A stretch of 64,000 nucleotides of DNA from Holothuria scabra (lineage: Eukaryota; Echinodermata; Holothuroidea; Aspidochirotida; Holothuriidae). Shown here in pieces: positions 31,700-43,639 of this stretch; the first letter of the stretch is position 1, and the number at the start of each line of letters is the position of its first letter. The notes beneath the pieces were generated by a model. That model had not been told where the DNA came from. It made no database searches and was given only the letters and a program-made list of their open reading frames with translations. A program made the translations under genes and the position numbers. The stretch is taken from assembly GCA_037179385.1 (NCBI GenBank), contig CM074194.1:1009001-1073000 (forward strand). The letters are read 5' to 3'.

Positions 31700-34600
31700 G
31701 AGTGTAGAAAAGGGTTTGTACTATTCAACGATGTGATAAAACTGACAAAAGTGAGTAGCGTCCTGAAAAAGAGACACGGAGAACATCACCACAACACTTT
31801 TCAAATTATGATATTCATTTGTTGCAAATAACATATAATCAAACCATGGTTAGTATGAAGGACAAAATCTTCCCTACTATTTAATAAACGATACATATAT
31901 TATGATAGGTCATTTGATGCTGGTTATATTTTGGATTAATTTTAAGCGACAGAGGCGTCGGGAATGTAAGTTATTTTGTCATTATCAACTGCCAAGCAAT
32001 AATTGTTTCAGTCGCTTTGGAATGAAATATTTTAGGTGATGGTCCGGACCAGCAGAAATGTTTACATCAAGAAAGGTATGTGCCCGCAGCTTGATAAATG
32101 GGGTAGGGAGGCCACCCCCCCATTAAACTTTGAAAAATATTTTGTAATGAAACAAAAATATTGGTCTTCAATGTTGCTAAATGCGGCATCAGATTTGCAC
32201 CTGGGTAAGTCTTATTGAAATATTCGAAAAAAAATCCTAAAATGGGGAGGAGGGTTTTTGCCTTATAATTCTCCTCAGATCGGGGACCAGGCACTGTAGT
32301 TGGCCTTCCCGGGGCCAAACAAAAATTCCTGGCTTTGCCAGTGAAAAGTCAAACATGTTCGTACTACAGAGAAACACATGACACGTAAAAATGGTTACTA
32401 CAATTTCCATCAAATTTATCGAACATGGATCATTTTACATGATGATGTACCGTATATGTTTTATACCAACGTTATCCTGCTAAATACACAAATCTGTGAC
32501 GTAAATGAGCATTTCGATTTTCGAAACATATTTTTCACAATAATACGATCCTTATTGCTTGTTCAACGTTTATTTCAATGGCAGTTTAAAGGAGTTCGAG
32601 TTCGACAACATTTATTTCAGTCATTCTCTGGATTTACAACACAATTCACAAAATAAAACAACGAATCAAAACTAAAGAGAAACTCAGGAGGAAACTCAGA
32701 AAAGCCCCATAGAGCTTGTAAAAGAGCCCTCCGTAGATGATGTGATGATATCTTAATAACCTCTGAGGGACATAATTTTGAAGTATGCAACGTTTTACTT
32801 TCAAAATATTAACATTCCACACAACTGAAAAAGTAAATAGTTAAAGCGATAAACTACACTGGGTTGAATGAAAATTGCCAATGTTGAATACAGTAGACCA
32901 CGTGTTTCGCATAGATTATGAAGCATCTATTAAATGTTAACAAAGCTCGGTTTATGTTGAGAACAGTCAACTGAACTTTTGAAACAACAACAACTTTTGA
33001 AAGTACTCAAAAAACAACAAGATAGAATCAAGGTATTAATTTGAAGTGCGGTTTAAAAGGGCTAGTTATGGGGGTTCACGTCCATATACCTTCCAATTAA
33101 CTTACGTGTTCTGCGGGTATATTAAAAGTGCGTAATTATTACAGACGAGTGGATATTATAATTTAGATTAAATCTGACCTCGCTGAAGTACCCATATAAA
33201 CATAATATCCTAAGTTCCTTATCTTCGATTTTCAATCTTGATAAATTTCACATGGCTTCATTCTAAGTGACGATGCGACTTTTGATTTACAGGGAAGCCT
33301 TTGATAGTGGCCTATTCAATTCGGGTAAGGTCTCGTGGGACAACCTTGCCCGAGAAGGAGCGACAAGTTCACCGTACATATTAACTGCATGTGTACCGGT
33401 GTACGTTTATCTCGTGTATGTGAACCCATTCACTTGTCTATGCTACAGTAGGGGAGAGTAAGCTTAGAAATGTCAAGGCTTTTCAATTCTACCACGATAA
33501 ATTAATATAATGAGATAGGGTATATTGTGGATAGCGGAATTATCCAGTGCGAGTGGGGTATTTGGTTTTACAGGTATCCCGGCGCGAGCGAATGAAATTT
33601 AGAAATCCCCCGCGTAGAAACCTTGTATGACTGGAGTCGTGGAAGTGAGAATAAGGTTTTGTATTTTTGGTGTGTACGAATCCGTTGGCACTGTACTGAA
33701 CAATACATACGATAAGGGGAATCGACTGCATGCAGTGATGGTCACGTAAGAGACAAGTATTTATGTCTTGAGTAAGAAATAAAGATAAAAACCTAGCCAT
33801 GAAAAGATGAACAGGTTCTAAATTTTGTCTATACCAATTAAAGTTTTGTTTTTAGTCCAAAGGGGCTGGGAGAGTTAGTATCGATTGTTTTGTGACAAGC
33901 CATTGCATTGCAATGTTTCCTTTAATACGGTCACACTCAGTTATGTGTCACTTCCCGTAATTACCAAAAACTTAAAGAAATGTGTTTAAAACCCTGCGTG
34001 CTTGCAAGGGGATGAAAATATTTAGGGCGAGATATGCATGCCTATTTGCATTAAGGCTTCATTCTTCTTATTTTCTAGGAGACCCAAAAATCATGATGGA
34101 CCGGCCCTGGCTCCATTTTATAATAAACTGTCTTCACAACACGCAGTCCATCTGACGACAAAAGCTGAAATTTAAGAGAAACCAGAAAAATTAATCAGGG
34201 TACTTACATGACCTTTCTTTTCGTTTGATGTATACATTTCGAAAACTATAGGTTGCATACTATCTGCAATTCAAGATGATTCAGCCCTCTGCTCGAGGAA
34301 AGGATCATACCACTCTGGCACTCTGAGTTAACTGTTGGGTCAGTTCCCTCAATTACTAAGTTCACATCGCGATGTTCTTCTCGATAAAGTAAGGGAAGGT
34401 TGCTACCACCATGCAGCCGCTAAAAGGAAAGTGAATTTTTGTCTTTTGGGGTTTCGACGGACCATTGAGTCCACTTGGGATTTTGATGGAATTGAAGATT
34501 GAAAATAAGCTAAGGACAATATTTTAGTCAGTGTAGAGTGTGGATTAAGGTTACGTGCTGGCCCTTCAAACTATCACCCAAGCTGCAAAATGCTTATCGA

Positions 34601-35991
34601 TGGCTACTAACCTAGTGATCACATATATCTTATGGAGATAACTCTTCTCCCTACACTGTACAGGCCTCGTAGCGTTAACTGCCTCCGGCTACCGTGACGT
34701 CCATGTCAAGCTCTAACTGCCGTCGTCTAGCTGCTTCGACAATGTTTATTAATGTGATCAATTACTTGTGTTAAAAGAGAGGACGTAGCTGCAGTATGTT
34801 TGGCTTTAAAATAATAATTTTGTGGTTGGCTTCAACATATTAATATTGTAACTTAATAAGCCAGCTACACACAGTATCGATCACATGTGTTGTGCTGAGG
34901 TTTGCTTGAATGGAGCCGTAGAACAGTTTCATTGATGTTTGTTTTTGTCTCCAAGGCCAATTTTCTCTGTTACAAATCTATAATGCAACAACATTTCAAA
35001 AACAGTTATTGTTTGATAACCAGTAAAATTGAAGTTTCCAGCCAACATGAAACAACAATGAACGCAAATCGGTTTTAGAAACGGGTCTAAAAACGAGGCA
35101 AATCTTTTTGATGGAATTAAGAATATGTGATGTCATAGCCTAAATTATATAAAACGTATCCCTTAATTCTCTTTGCTTTTCCTTTAGATATTGATGATTA
35201 ATTACAAAAAATAAAATCTCCATCACATCTTCATCTCTTCTCGAATGAAACATTCGATTGACAAAATAAAGGCGTAACACAAGGTATCAGCATTTTTTTT
35301 TTATCTTTTCAGACTCTAAAGAACGCCGAGTCAGTCCAAATATGGCTAATTGAAGAATCAGCTTCTTGAATATATAGGTCACGTCCTTAATTCCAAAATG
35401 ACCCAGCTTTTCTATTTTTTTGTAATTGTGACCAGAGGCGTCGTACCCGGTGCCACCCCCCCCCCCCCCCCAATGTCAAGGGTGCCACAAAATCTTGTCT
35501 GGAAAAGAAATTTTTAAATAAAATCCTTATCATGTCGAAGTATTATGCAAAGTTAAATTGGTTTTGAGAAACAAAGTTCAATGGAAGTATGTTAACTCTA
35601 CCAGGTCTGGTTAGTTAGTTTGATTAGTTCGATTTGCTGGGAATGCTGTTCTCAGGGCTGTCAAATCTCACGCATTCAGGTAGAGAGACACGCATTTCAG
35701 CGTAATCTCAAGTTCGTACGATGAACGGTCTCCATCTGTGAAAAACGCACACTTACAACGCACACGATTTGTCACGTAGATGTGAATTTCTTGCTTATGA
35801 ACAATTGACAATTCCGACCGCTGCCTGTACCTGATATGTTACACCCAATCATTCCTTGGACATAATTTCCACACCAATCTTTTAAAGCCCACATGCATGC
35901 ATTTTAATAATCATTTACAATCTGCTAGTACTGCCAAAACTTTCATATGGCCCGTCATGGCCTGTTACAGGATTCAAAGAGAGCATCCAAC
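31700..35991. other. Unannotated stretch
   Basis: This holds a possible hAT-like derivative around 32100-32330 (C-run, GGAGGAGGG and CCCGGGGCC words, no second copy) and a C-run at 35453-35472 within a GAGGCGTCG..GGTGCC context. No domain-bearing frame was found. A short open segment with acceptor and GTAAGG donor at 33288-33325 is too small to call. Confidence 0.4.
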
Positions 35992-36399
35992 CCACGGACT
36001 TCCTGTACACAGGCAGAGAAAACTGCACGGTACATTGTCGCTAACGTAGGTGTGAGAAATGCGCACCAAAATGGCCGTCTGCTATGGTTTTGTGTGGAAG
36101 TTTGGACTTGCTCAAGTCAGTTCCCAGATTTTGCAAGAAAGTTGAAATATTTTTAATAATAATAATATTAATAATAATGGCAAGGTAAGGTCAAAATCAC
36201 TTCACACATTGCAGGAATATGATATTGTTTCCCATTCAAGTTTAACTTTTGCTTAAAATGTTAAAGAGTCGTCGTCAAATCAGACGATTTATAGCTTGAC
36301 GGCGGCCATCTTGGTGCGCCTTTTTTGTCCCAGTCGGTGGCGACCATCTACGGATAGAACGTATACGTTACATGATGAGTCCATGTATGTAAGTCCGTG
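35992..36399 (+). mobile_element. Family-E TIR element, copy 1
   Basis: The element is about 400 bp with ends CCACGGACTTCCTGTACAC and (reverse complement of the right end) CACGGACTTACATACATGGA. Shared interior words are ACATTGTCGCTAACGTAG, TTTGCAAGAAAGTTGAAATA and GGTGGCGACCATCTACG. An AAT microsatellite has expanded at 36152-36178. The 69-codon frame overlapping the start is chance. Confidence 0.75.
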
Positions 36400-36624
36400 A
36401 TCCTACCCCATTCCAAAAGTCATTTTACACATCGTTTTCTCAAGCATAAGTTATGTTCACTGATTCGCAGTAGTGGATGGTAATTTGGTAATAAACAACA
36501 ATATAACCGTAATCCCAGGAACGAAGTTATTCCCTCATTTACGTTTCTGTTTGGTTTTATTCCACCTCCATTATTAAGGTATATTTATATTCAATTTTAT
36601 GCGACGGTCAGCTACATATGTGAC

Positions 36625-36780
36625 ATAGACCTATTTCCAAACAGCAATTATAAAGGATTGTGGGATAGAGTTTTGGTGTTTGTCATTTTTGTCAATGGCA
36701 TTTTACAGTGGTGAAAATTGACGCTCACCCAAAACTTTATCCCACAATTCATTGTAATTGCTATTTGGAAATAGGTCTAT
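36625..36780. mobile_element. Hairpin MITE with ~50-bp TIRs
   Basis: This 156-bp element has a left arm ATAGACCTATTTCCAAACAG and a right-arm reverse complement ATAGACCTATTTCCAAATAG; similarity continues inward through GGATTGTGGGATA for about 50 bp with few mismatches. The ~55-bp centre includes GTCAATGGCATTTTACAG. A decayed relative is at 4525-4669. No target duplication was identified. Confidence 0.8.
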
Positions 36781-37800
36781 GGGTAGGCCGCAGAATGTTT
36801 CCTTGAAAGTTCCAGGAGCCTGAAACAGCTGGAACGGCAACTCTGAGCAGAATTGCCATTCTTCAATAATAAGGCTCTAGAAGTGCCATTTCAAGTAATC
36901 TAGAGGCATTTGGCATTTTTTTACTAAATAAATCTTCTGCTGGGACGTTCCGCGGAAACAAATGGTGGCGCTCCTCGTCAGCTATAGCCCAGCTAATCTC
37001 ACTCTTGAAAGAAAAGTGTGCTCTTGGTGTTAATTTATGACACGGTTTCACACCTAAACTTATATTTCACAATGAATACAGCTTACTTTACCTGACCATT
37101 TCATCCAATGGTAGCGGTGCAATTTATCTGGTAGACCTCATTTTTTTTTCATTTTGCAATTTATCCATTTTTTTTTATTGAAGTTAAAATAAAGACATCT
37201 TTTCTCCATTTTTAGGGGAGAATACCTCCAAGAAAAGTGTTATGTTTTATGATACGCGCAATTAACATAGTTAATGCAACTCATTATTAAAACTAGGTGA
37301 TTGCAAAGTATGTAAAATAAAAAGAATGAAGATGTGGGAGGGAAATAAAAACCTTGAAGACTCCCCTCAATCGACTGGTAATTGTTGCCCGCATGTAGAG
37401 AGGCAATGCATGAAGGGTAAAAATATGATTTGGTGATTATATTGATTCAACTCAGCCTGACTGTTTTCTGGTTCATCCGTTATAGACTAAAATCAGCACG
37501 CCCGACTTTGGCAGTTTAGGAATCACGAAGGTCGTACTGTCATTGAGTTGACAGTGTTCCCGTTAATTGCTTTCACTGTCAACCTAACTAAAGCCAGAAA
37601 CTGTGGTATATGCTTTAACGTCGTGATTTAGTAACAACAAAGCTTAGGTTCTATAGCCTATGTCCTTATTTTAGAAGGATGTTGTTCTTCACCGTTAGTT
37701 AACATTTTCTGGGTTGTATATGGCGGCGAATTTATCATTTCCATGTTTTTTGTGTGTTTGGTGGGGTCGGGCTCCAATTTTCCAACCGAAATGTCTGTTT
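36781..37800. other. Unannotated stretch
   Basis: T-rich tracts occur near 37140-37170. No repeat match or supported frame was found. Confidence 0.45.
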
Positions 37801-39020
37801 TTTATTCCTTGCCGAAGGCAGGCAAGGAATCTATGCGATGGTGATGTCGTATTTGTGTGTATATGTCTGTGTGTGTGTATGTGAGGCTTTTGCTTGTTAA
37901 CACAATATCTCAAAATGTGAAAGTGTGACTGATGTCATATTTGATGTGTGAGTTGGCCATATTTAGTAGATGGTCCCTATTGTTTTTGGTAGAGGTCAAA
38001 GGTGATTTGGGGTCAGGAGAAGTCAAAATGTCAAAACCTTGTAAACACGAAATCTCAAGTAAGGTGCACGTGATTATTCTCGTATAGTGTGTGGAATGGC
38101 TGTAGTGAGTAGATGATTTTTATTAATTTTTGGGGAGGTCAAAGGTCATTGGGGTCAGGAGAGGTCAAATGGAAAATTCGTTGAGAAATTTCTTGTAAAC
38201 ATGGCATCTCATGAAGGGTTAAGTATGACTAAGCTCATATTTGATGTGTCGGTTGGCTATATGGAGGAGATGGTCCCTAAAGTTTTTGGTGGAGGTCAAA
38301 GGTCATTTGAGGTCGCCCGTCGTTACAGTCTCAAAATCAAGTTTACACGATTTCTGAATGTAGGAAGCTTGAACAGATGTCATATTTGTTTTTTTGTTGG
38401 ATGCGTTATACTTTGGCAGTGGCAAAGGGAGCAGTATGACAGTTGAGGGGGGGCGGAACAATTTCGGATCATGCACTTCATCCTACCCCATTGTCCAAAA
38501 CGTGCATTTTGAATGCTAAATTTTTTGTTTTTTTTTTTCTACTAGCAGGAACAGCCCTCCGCTCCCTACGCCTATGTACTTAGGGAGAGAAGGCTATTGT
38601 TTTTTGGTGGAAATTCAAAGGTCATTTGGGGCCACCAGTGGTCAAAGTCTAAAATTCCTGATGGTGGGAGCTTGTTTAATTTTAAACATGTTATGTGGAT
38701 TCATTATGGCGAAGAGTAAAATTCTATTGTTTTCGGTGGAGGTGAAATATCATTTGAGGTCACAGAACTATGTTTACTCATTTTCTCATGGTTGGAGCCT
38801 TGGATACTGTAAAAATTCGAATACATTATAATGTAGATGCTATATAGTGAGCAGAAACCTAGTTCCCGCTGGTCAAAGGTCATCTCGGGTGTCTCAGGGT
38901 ACGAATCTCTGAACCCGATGTACATGATATCTTAATGTAAGAAGCATGTACTTTGTAAGTAGTTTATGAAGCACTATCAATTTGAAAAAAAAAACAAGAT
39001 TAACATTTCATTGGCAAGGA
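37801..39020 (+). repeat. Tandem array of ~150-bp units with AGGTCA motifs
   Basis: At least five degenerate units of about 140-160 bp share, in order, TGTAAACACGAAATCTCA, TCATATTTGATGTGTGAGTTG, ATGGTCCCTA, TTTTTGGTGGAGGTCAAAGG and TCATTTGGGGTCA. The array is bracketed by GGCAAGGAATC at 37818-37828 and again at 39014-39024, next to a palindromic CCTTGCCGAAGGCAGGCAAGG at the left. These outer words suggest one mobile unit with a tandem-repeat core. A G/C-rich segment at about 38438-38578 interrupts unit four. A TG-rich microsatellite is at 37853-37885. No frame spans the units consistently. Confidence 0.7.
38136..38148 (+). promoter_or_regulatory. Perfect DR1 nuclear-receptor-type site
   Basis: AGGTCAAAGGTCA is two AGGTCA half-sites separated by one base, the DR1 arrangement bound by RXR, HNF4 and COUP-TF type receptors in animals. 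A second perfect copy is at 38293-38305, and imperfect ones are at about 37993, 38612 and 38870, each at the same place in a tandem unit. Binding is not shown. Confidence 0.35.
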
Positions 39021-39024
39021 ATCC

Positions 39025-40660
39025 CTAAGCCGTTGGGTTTTTTTTATTTTATTTTATTTTGGTAGCACATTCCTTAGGTCGCAGACTCGTGTTAAATAAA
39101 GTGCACCATACTAGCATTCTACAACTACATTCTTTTGAAGCAAAGCAGGGTGCTGACACCCCCAATTTATTCCAGTTTCAACAATCAACGTCAATTGTTC
39201 GTCATACATATATGCCTATGTACCTACCCCTTTAGAAGAAACAGCTTACGTAATTGCTTCCACCCAGTCTAGAGTTTTGAGTATGTTTACCGTTTACCTA
39301 TAGGTTCTATCCTCTATATTATTCAATTGTACCGTCCTATGAGTGTTGCAATTCCATTATGTATACGACGTCTTTACGTCTGACAATAAGGTCAAGAAAG
39401 GGGAGACACTTTTGACTATTTTGAACAACCAACACCACCAGAAGATTTTCGCTCCTTCCAATGTAATGTTTTTGTGTTTTTAGTAGAGTCGTGATCTGGC
39501 ACGGGAAAATCATTTTAAGTGAAAGAGAAATCCCTCCCCCACAAATTCGAGTCTTGGAGTGCATCCTATGTCGTGAATAGCCTTTGCCGGTTATGTGACA
39601 ATATTATTTTTATCATTTAATTATGAAATATATGGGGTGTTTCTCATTGCTTTACATTGGATATGGAATTTTTAAGACATTTAATAAAAAGAAAGGAACG
39701 TAGGAACGATATAAGGAGACACGTTTTAAATGGGTTTGAAGATACTGCTGGTGCCCTTCAGCTTGAACTGTTGAACTAGTGTATCGTAACTTATATACAA
39801 GAAGTGTTTTCAACCAAGGATCAGCTATTTGGATAATAACATCAAGTGGTTTTAGAAAATGGAAAGGGAAGCTCATTTGAAGGTGACGACGTTTGTATAA
39901 GGGTTGCAAATGTCTCAGGAGGTCGCATCTCAATTTATTCATAATTTTGAGTGGACTATCACATAGTAACGAGATTTCACCAAGTTTTCAAATATTATAC
40001 GGAGGGCGGTTTAACGCTGACATATACTTTGGGACTCTCATAGACTACATTGTACTACAAATTTCAGTTTTCACGAAAGTACTAACACAGCTCTCAGAGT
40101 ACTCCTAGAAGGAAAATGTTCAATTGTCAATACGTGGTAATCAATTCAGAAATTTAACGCTATAAAGTGACATTTTATCGATGTTAAAACAGTGTGTTGT
40201 TCAGTCAAATCAGGATATGAACTGCACATTGGAAGGTCCTATTTGATCGAGATGGGGGCAAATCGTGTACGTGCATCCTCTGTTCAAATAGTTGTTATGT
40301 GTATTCTGTGCAATGATAAATGAAGAAAGGCAAAGTTTGAGCAGGGTATTATGATACGTGTGACTGAAGGAATGATGTATACGTTTAAGTGTCATTAAAT
40401 GAATGCTGAAGCGATTTATGATGTTATTCATTTAATATGATCTCCCCTTACCAAATATATAGAACGGTTTATTAATTCTTCTTACCGAAGAGAGCATGTC
40501 CATTTCTGAAACAACGGGGTTATAGACTAAACATATGTGCAGTAGTAGTAATTCTCCTTACATGCTTACATGGTTGTCTCGGGTAGATGTCTTCTCGGGG
40601 TGCTTTGAGCTTTGAGCTTTCCTTAAGAAAATAACTGTGTTTTAGGAAGGAACCATCTTT
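39025..40660. other. Unannotated stretch
   Basis: No repeat match was found. Frames of 71-96 codons on both strands lack domains. Confidence 0.4.
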
Positions 40661-40665
40661 TTCAG

Positions 40666-40922
40666 GTTTAGAAACAGGACAATGGACCATTAATCAATTG
40701 ATAGAAATGGCTTGTGTTGCCTCCCAGAGCATCATAAAGCTGCATGGAGAAACCGGAGTGATGTCCCTGTCACCACTTCCTCAGAGGCGTACTGCAATGA
40801 TATCAATACGATGCCATAGGACGTTAAAGCATGGTAAAAGACGCAGGTCTGCCCATCACTCTCAAAACAGCTCCAATACTCCTAAAAAACTTCCTTCTAG
40901 CCCCTTACACAGCCCGACTTAA
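40666..40922 (+). CDS. Candidate last coding exon, unrecognised protein
   Basis: A polypyrimidine acceptor (ACCATCTTTTTCAG, ending 40665) leads into an 84-codon frame closed by TAA at 40920-40922, with two bases completing a split codon. The peptide begins LETGQWTINQLIEMACVASQ, and its C-terminus is a Ser/Pro/basic low-complexity tail (GKRRRSAHHSQNSSNTPKKL). The base composition is richer in G+C than its surroundings. AATAAA occurs at 41336-41341, a suitable polyadenylation signal. A frame shifted by one carries a second 67-codon ORF (40831-41034) that I take as a shadow. The family is not recognised and no upstream exon was found. It is one of the two best gene leads in the window, but still unproven. 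Confidence 0.35.
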
Positions 40923-41522
40923 CTTATCGCTGTCAAAACACAATCCAGACTGCTTCAGGGCTTACCCTGCTGAGAGAGCAAACGAGACCCAAAGGTGTAA
41001 TCGTAACACTCTCCGTACATGCTGTGTAAAATGAGCTACTGTGCAATTTCTGTATCAATTATTATTATTTTTGAGAATTTCTGTATGTTACTGGAAAAAT
41101 TGTAGTTCGGACAGTCGGATGACGAATGAATGCCTTTAAATTTTACTCATTTTAAAAAGTTAAGTTATTTGTGACGAACCTGTTTTCATTAGAGGTTAAG
41201 TTAAAGGATTGGGGATAGAGTTAGCCCTAACGGAATCCCATAAAGTTGTACGTAACATTCTGTGCCACCATCACCCTCATTAAGCTACGTTAAACCAAAA
41301 GTCTATGGGGGAGTTCTTGTTGCCAATCCAAACGAAATAAACCCTATTCAAAATTAGACCTATTTGTAAGAGAATATAAAGAGCCCCAGCGTTGTTGTCA
41401 AATAAAAATTGGAAACACACGGACAAGTTTACTGAGGGGAAGAACCAATCAATTTGTGAACGCCGAATATTAGATGACTGGTGTGTCTTGTTTTCATAAG
41501 AAAGGATTAATTTTCAGAGAGA
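40923..41522. other. Possible 3' UTR and unannotated DNA
   Basis: If the exon at 40666-40922 is real, this would be its 3' untranslated region up to about 41360. Nothing else is seen. Confidence 0.25.
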
Positions 41523-41818
41523 TTAAAGGCCCAGTTGTCTCCCATCAAACAGTTTCAATTCTCCTAACCTTATCACTTAAACCGCTCCGACAATTGCCTA
41601 AAATTTATCCTCTTCCAGACGCAATTTTAGTTAATCGATTCAGCAAAAGAACAAAGTGTATAAATCAAAGCACTTTCAGTACCATACAGCTGTGTAATAT
41701 AAGCTTTGATATTTTGCATTGTTTGAACTAGCTGCCAATCAAAGAGCTGAGCCAATAGTGAGTTTCTGTTAACTACTACAGTATTGTATAGATTGGGGTG
41801 AGAGGACTTTCCCTTTAA
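41523..41818 (+). mobile_element. Family-A MITE, full length
   Basis: It starts TTAAAGGCCCAGTTGTCTCC and ends GGGTGAGAGGACTTTCCCTTTAA in shortened form. It contains CAATCAAAGAGCTGAGCCAA. The 85-codon frame over 41474-41731 is its translation and not a gene. Confidence 0.8.
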
Positions 41819-43207
41819 AAATTTGAATTAAATGTAACGTAAAACCACGATAACCAGGCAAAGTAAGGCTGCAATGATAACCTTAAAGGTAACCTCTTGA
41901 GCCCCTTAGAATCATTAATCAGATACGTTACTACAGCCTATTGAACTGAATAGTTATCCAACAAGGGGCAAGTAAGTGTTTTATCGCCCTTTCGGTATTT
42001 CATCAGTAGGCTGGTCCATACTGTTTTTCACGCCTCAAAGAAACGACCGGCGAGATGTTGTTGAATACATTTCATGATATAACTTCCACACACTTCAGTC
42101 CCTGTATGCAAATTAAGGCACATACGCATTCCGGTATCATTGATCAATGTGCTGGTATTTGTTTTGAAGTCAATACACATATGGTTTAGGGCGTACAGTG
42201 TATTTTTGATGTGCATAGCTCTGAACTCATGAGAATTGATCACCCTAATTTCCGACATATTTTGACAACCTGTTTATTTTCCTCCATTTGCGAAATTGGG
42301 CTGAATGCAATGATTTATACCTTTTTCCTTTTTCCTTTTGCTTTCCAGGTTGAAGTCTTATCTTGGTTTCATTCTACAACGTGCAGGGTAGTCATTCATT
42401 GGGGTTTCAATTTTGAAAGAAAACCTGTTACCGATCGAAGAACAAACCGCTATTACCCGACAAGACTCTGTTTTATTATTATTTTGCGTTAATTTTTCTG
42501 CCGCTTTTACGTTGCCTTTACTTCTATTTTTAAACAAGAGAATCTTTCGTGGAGATTAAGTTGGAACAACGGAAAGACCTAGCCAATCAGATTGCCCCTG
42601 ACATCTTTTTAGTCGTTTGATATAATTGAAAAGTGGTTGGAATGTTTTTTTTTAGAATCATTGTTACTTTATTGTTGTAGGATTGTGGAAATTTCAAAAC
42701 AAGTTGTGGTGAAGAAAATTTTTTTCGATTAATTCTTAGCCGAGCATCAAGAAGGACTTCCGGTCAATTTTGTCAATTACTTTTTCGTTTAATTTTTGAG
42801 ATATCCTTTTCACGTGACGTTTGCGAATGTTACATAAAAGAGGTCAGACGCACTGTAAATTTCAATATTTCATCTTATGAGGAATTTGCCAATTTTATTT
42901 GCAAGTTTTGATGGGTTAACATGTTCTATATGAACCTTCGAGCTGACTACGTCATCTTGTAATTACATTTCATACGACAAAACAAGGATTTACAGGAACT
43001 TATCCAGGAAGGAAAAAGTCCGGATAACCAAACCTGAATATTCATACACAAACTAAGGCACCCAAGGGTAAGTATAAGATATAAAAAATATCGATAATTG
43101 TCCATTTAACAACTCAACTTTACCAAACTTCCATGGGTAAAGCCACTGAAACAGAAAAAGTTGACATTGTAGCAAAACCCAAGTTAGTGTTGAGGGTTAC
43201 GGTATTC
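41819..43207. other. Unannotated stretch
   Basis: A good acceptor-like TTTTGCTTTCCAG lies near 42348 inside a 93-codon frame (42211-42492), but the reading after it has no recognisable domain. No repeat match was found. Confidence 0.4.
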
Positions 43208-43219
43208 CTTGCACTGACT

Positions 43220-43345
43220 CCGCATAAGCAATGGAGTAGGGAAAAAAGCCAGTGAGCCACAACAGGAAAAAAGACCGTGGCCGGCTCGACTTGAACCAAT
43301 AGGTCGGAAACTGGGCCGTAAAACTCCGTCTAACCTAACCTAATC
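43220..43345 (+). mobile_element. 5'-truncated SINE with 12-bp target duplication
   Basis: Only the 3' 126 bp of the SINE is present, starting at CCGCATAAGCAATGGAGTAG and ending in CTCCGTCTAACCTAACCTAA. Exact direct repeats CTTGCACTGACT flank it (43208-43219 and 43346-43357). Loss of the 5' end with a perfect duplication is the product expected from LINE-driven target-primed insertion. The tail is a TAACC simple repeat rather than poly(A). Confidence 0.85.
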
Positions 43346-43639
43346 TTGCACTGACTATCCCTTCTTACTTGACAAAAGATAGTAAGAAGAAAATTGCTAT
43401 GCAATAACTACGGACCTGCCTGATACTTTCGGTCTCAAGGCTGTTGTTAAAAGGAGGAGCCATTCGTTTCACCAATGACAAAGCTGTAACGAGTTTCACA
43501 AATACAGATGTTGCCTTGTTTAGATTCATCACTCGACAGATATTGGGGTACAAGTTGTAACCGACATGTAAAGGAATAGAAAGAGGTTGAGTATAAACCT
43601 GTACACCCTTGGTTACAGGGAAAACCCCGGGTGACAAAC

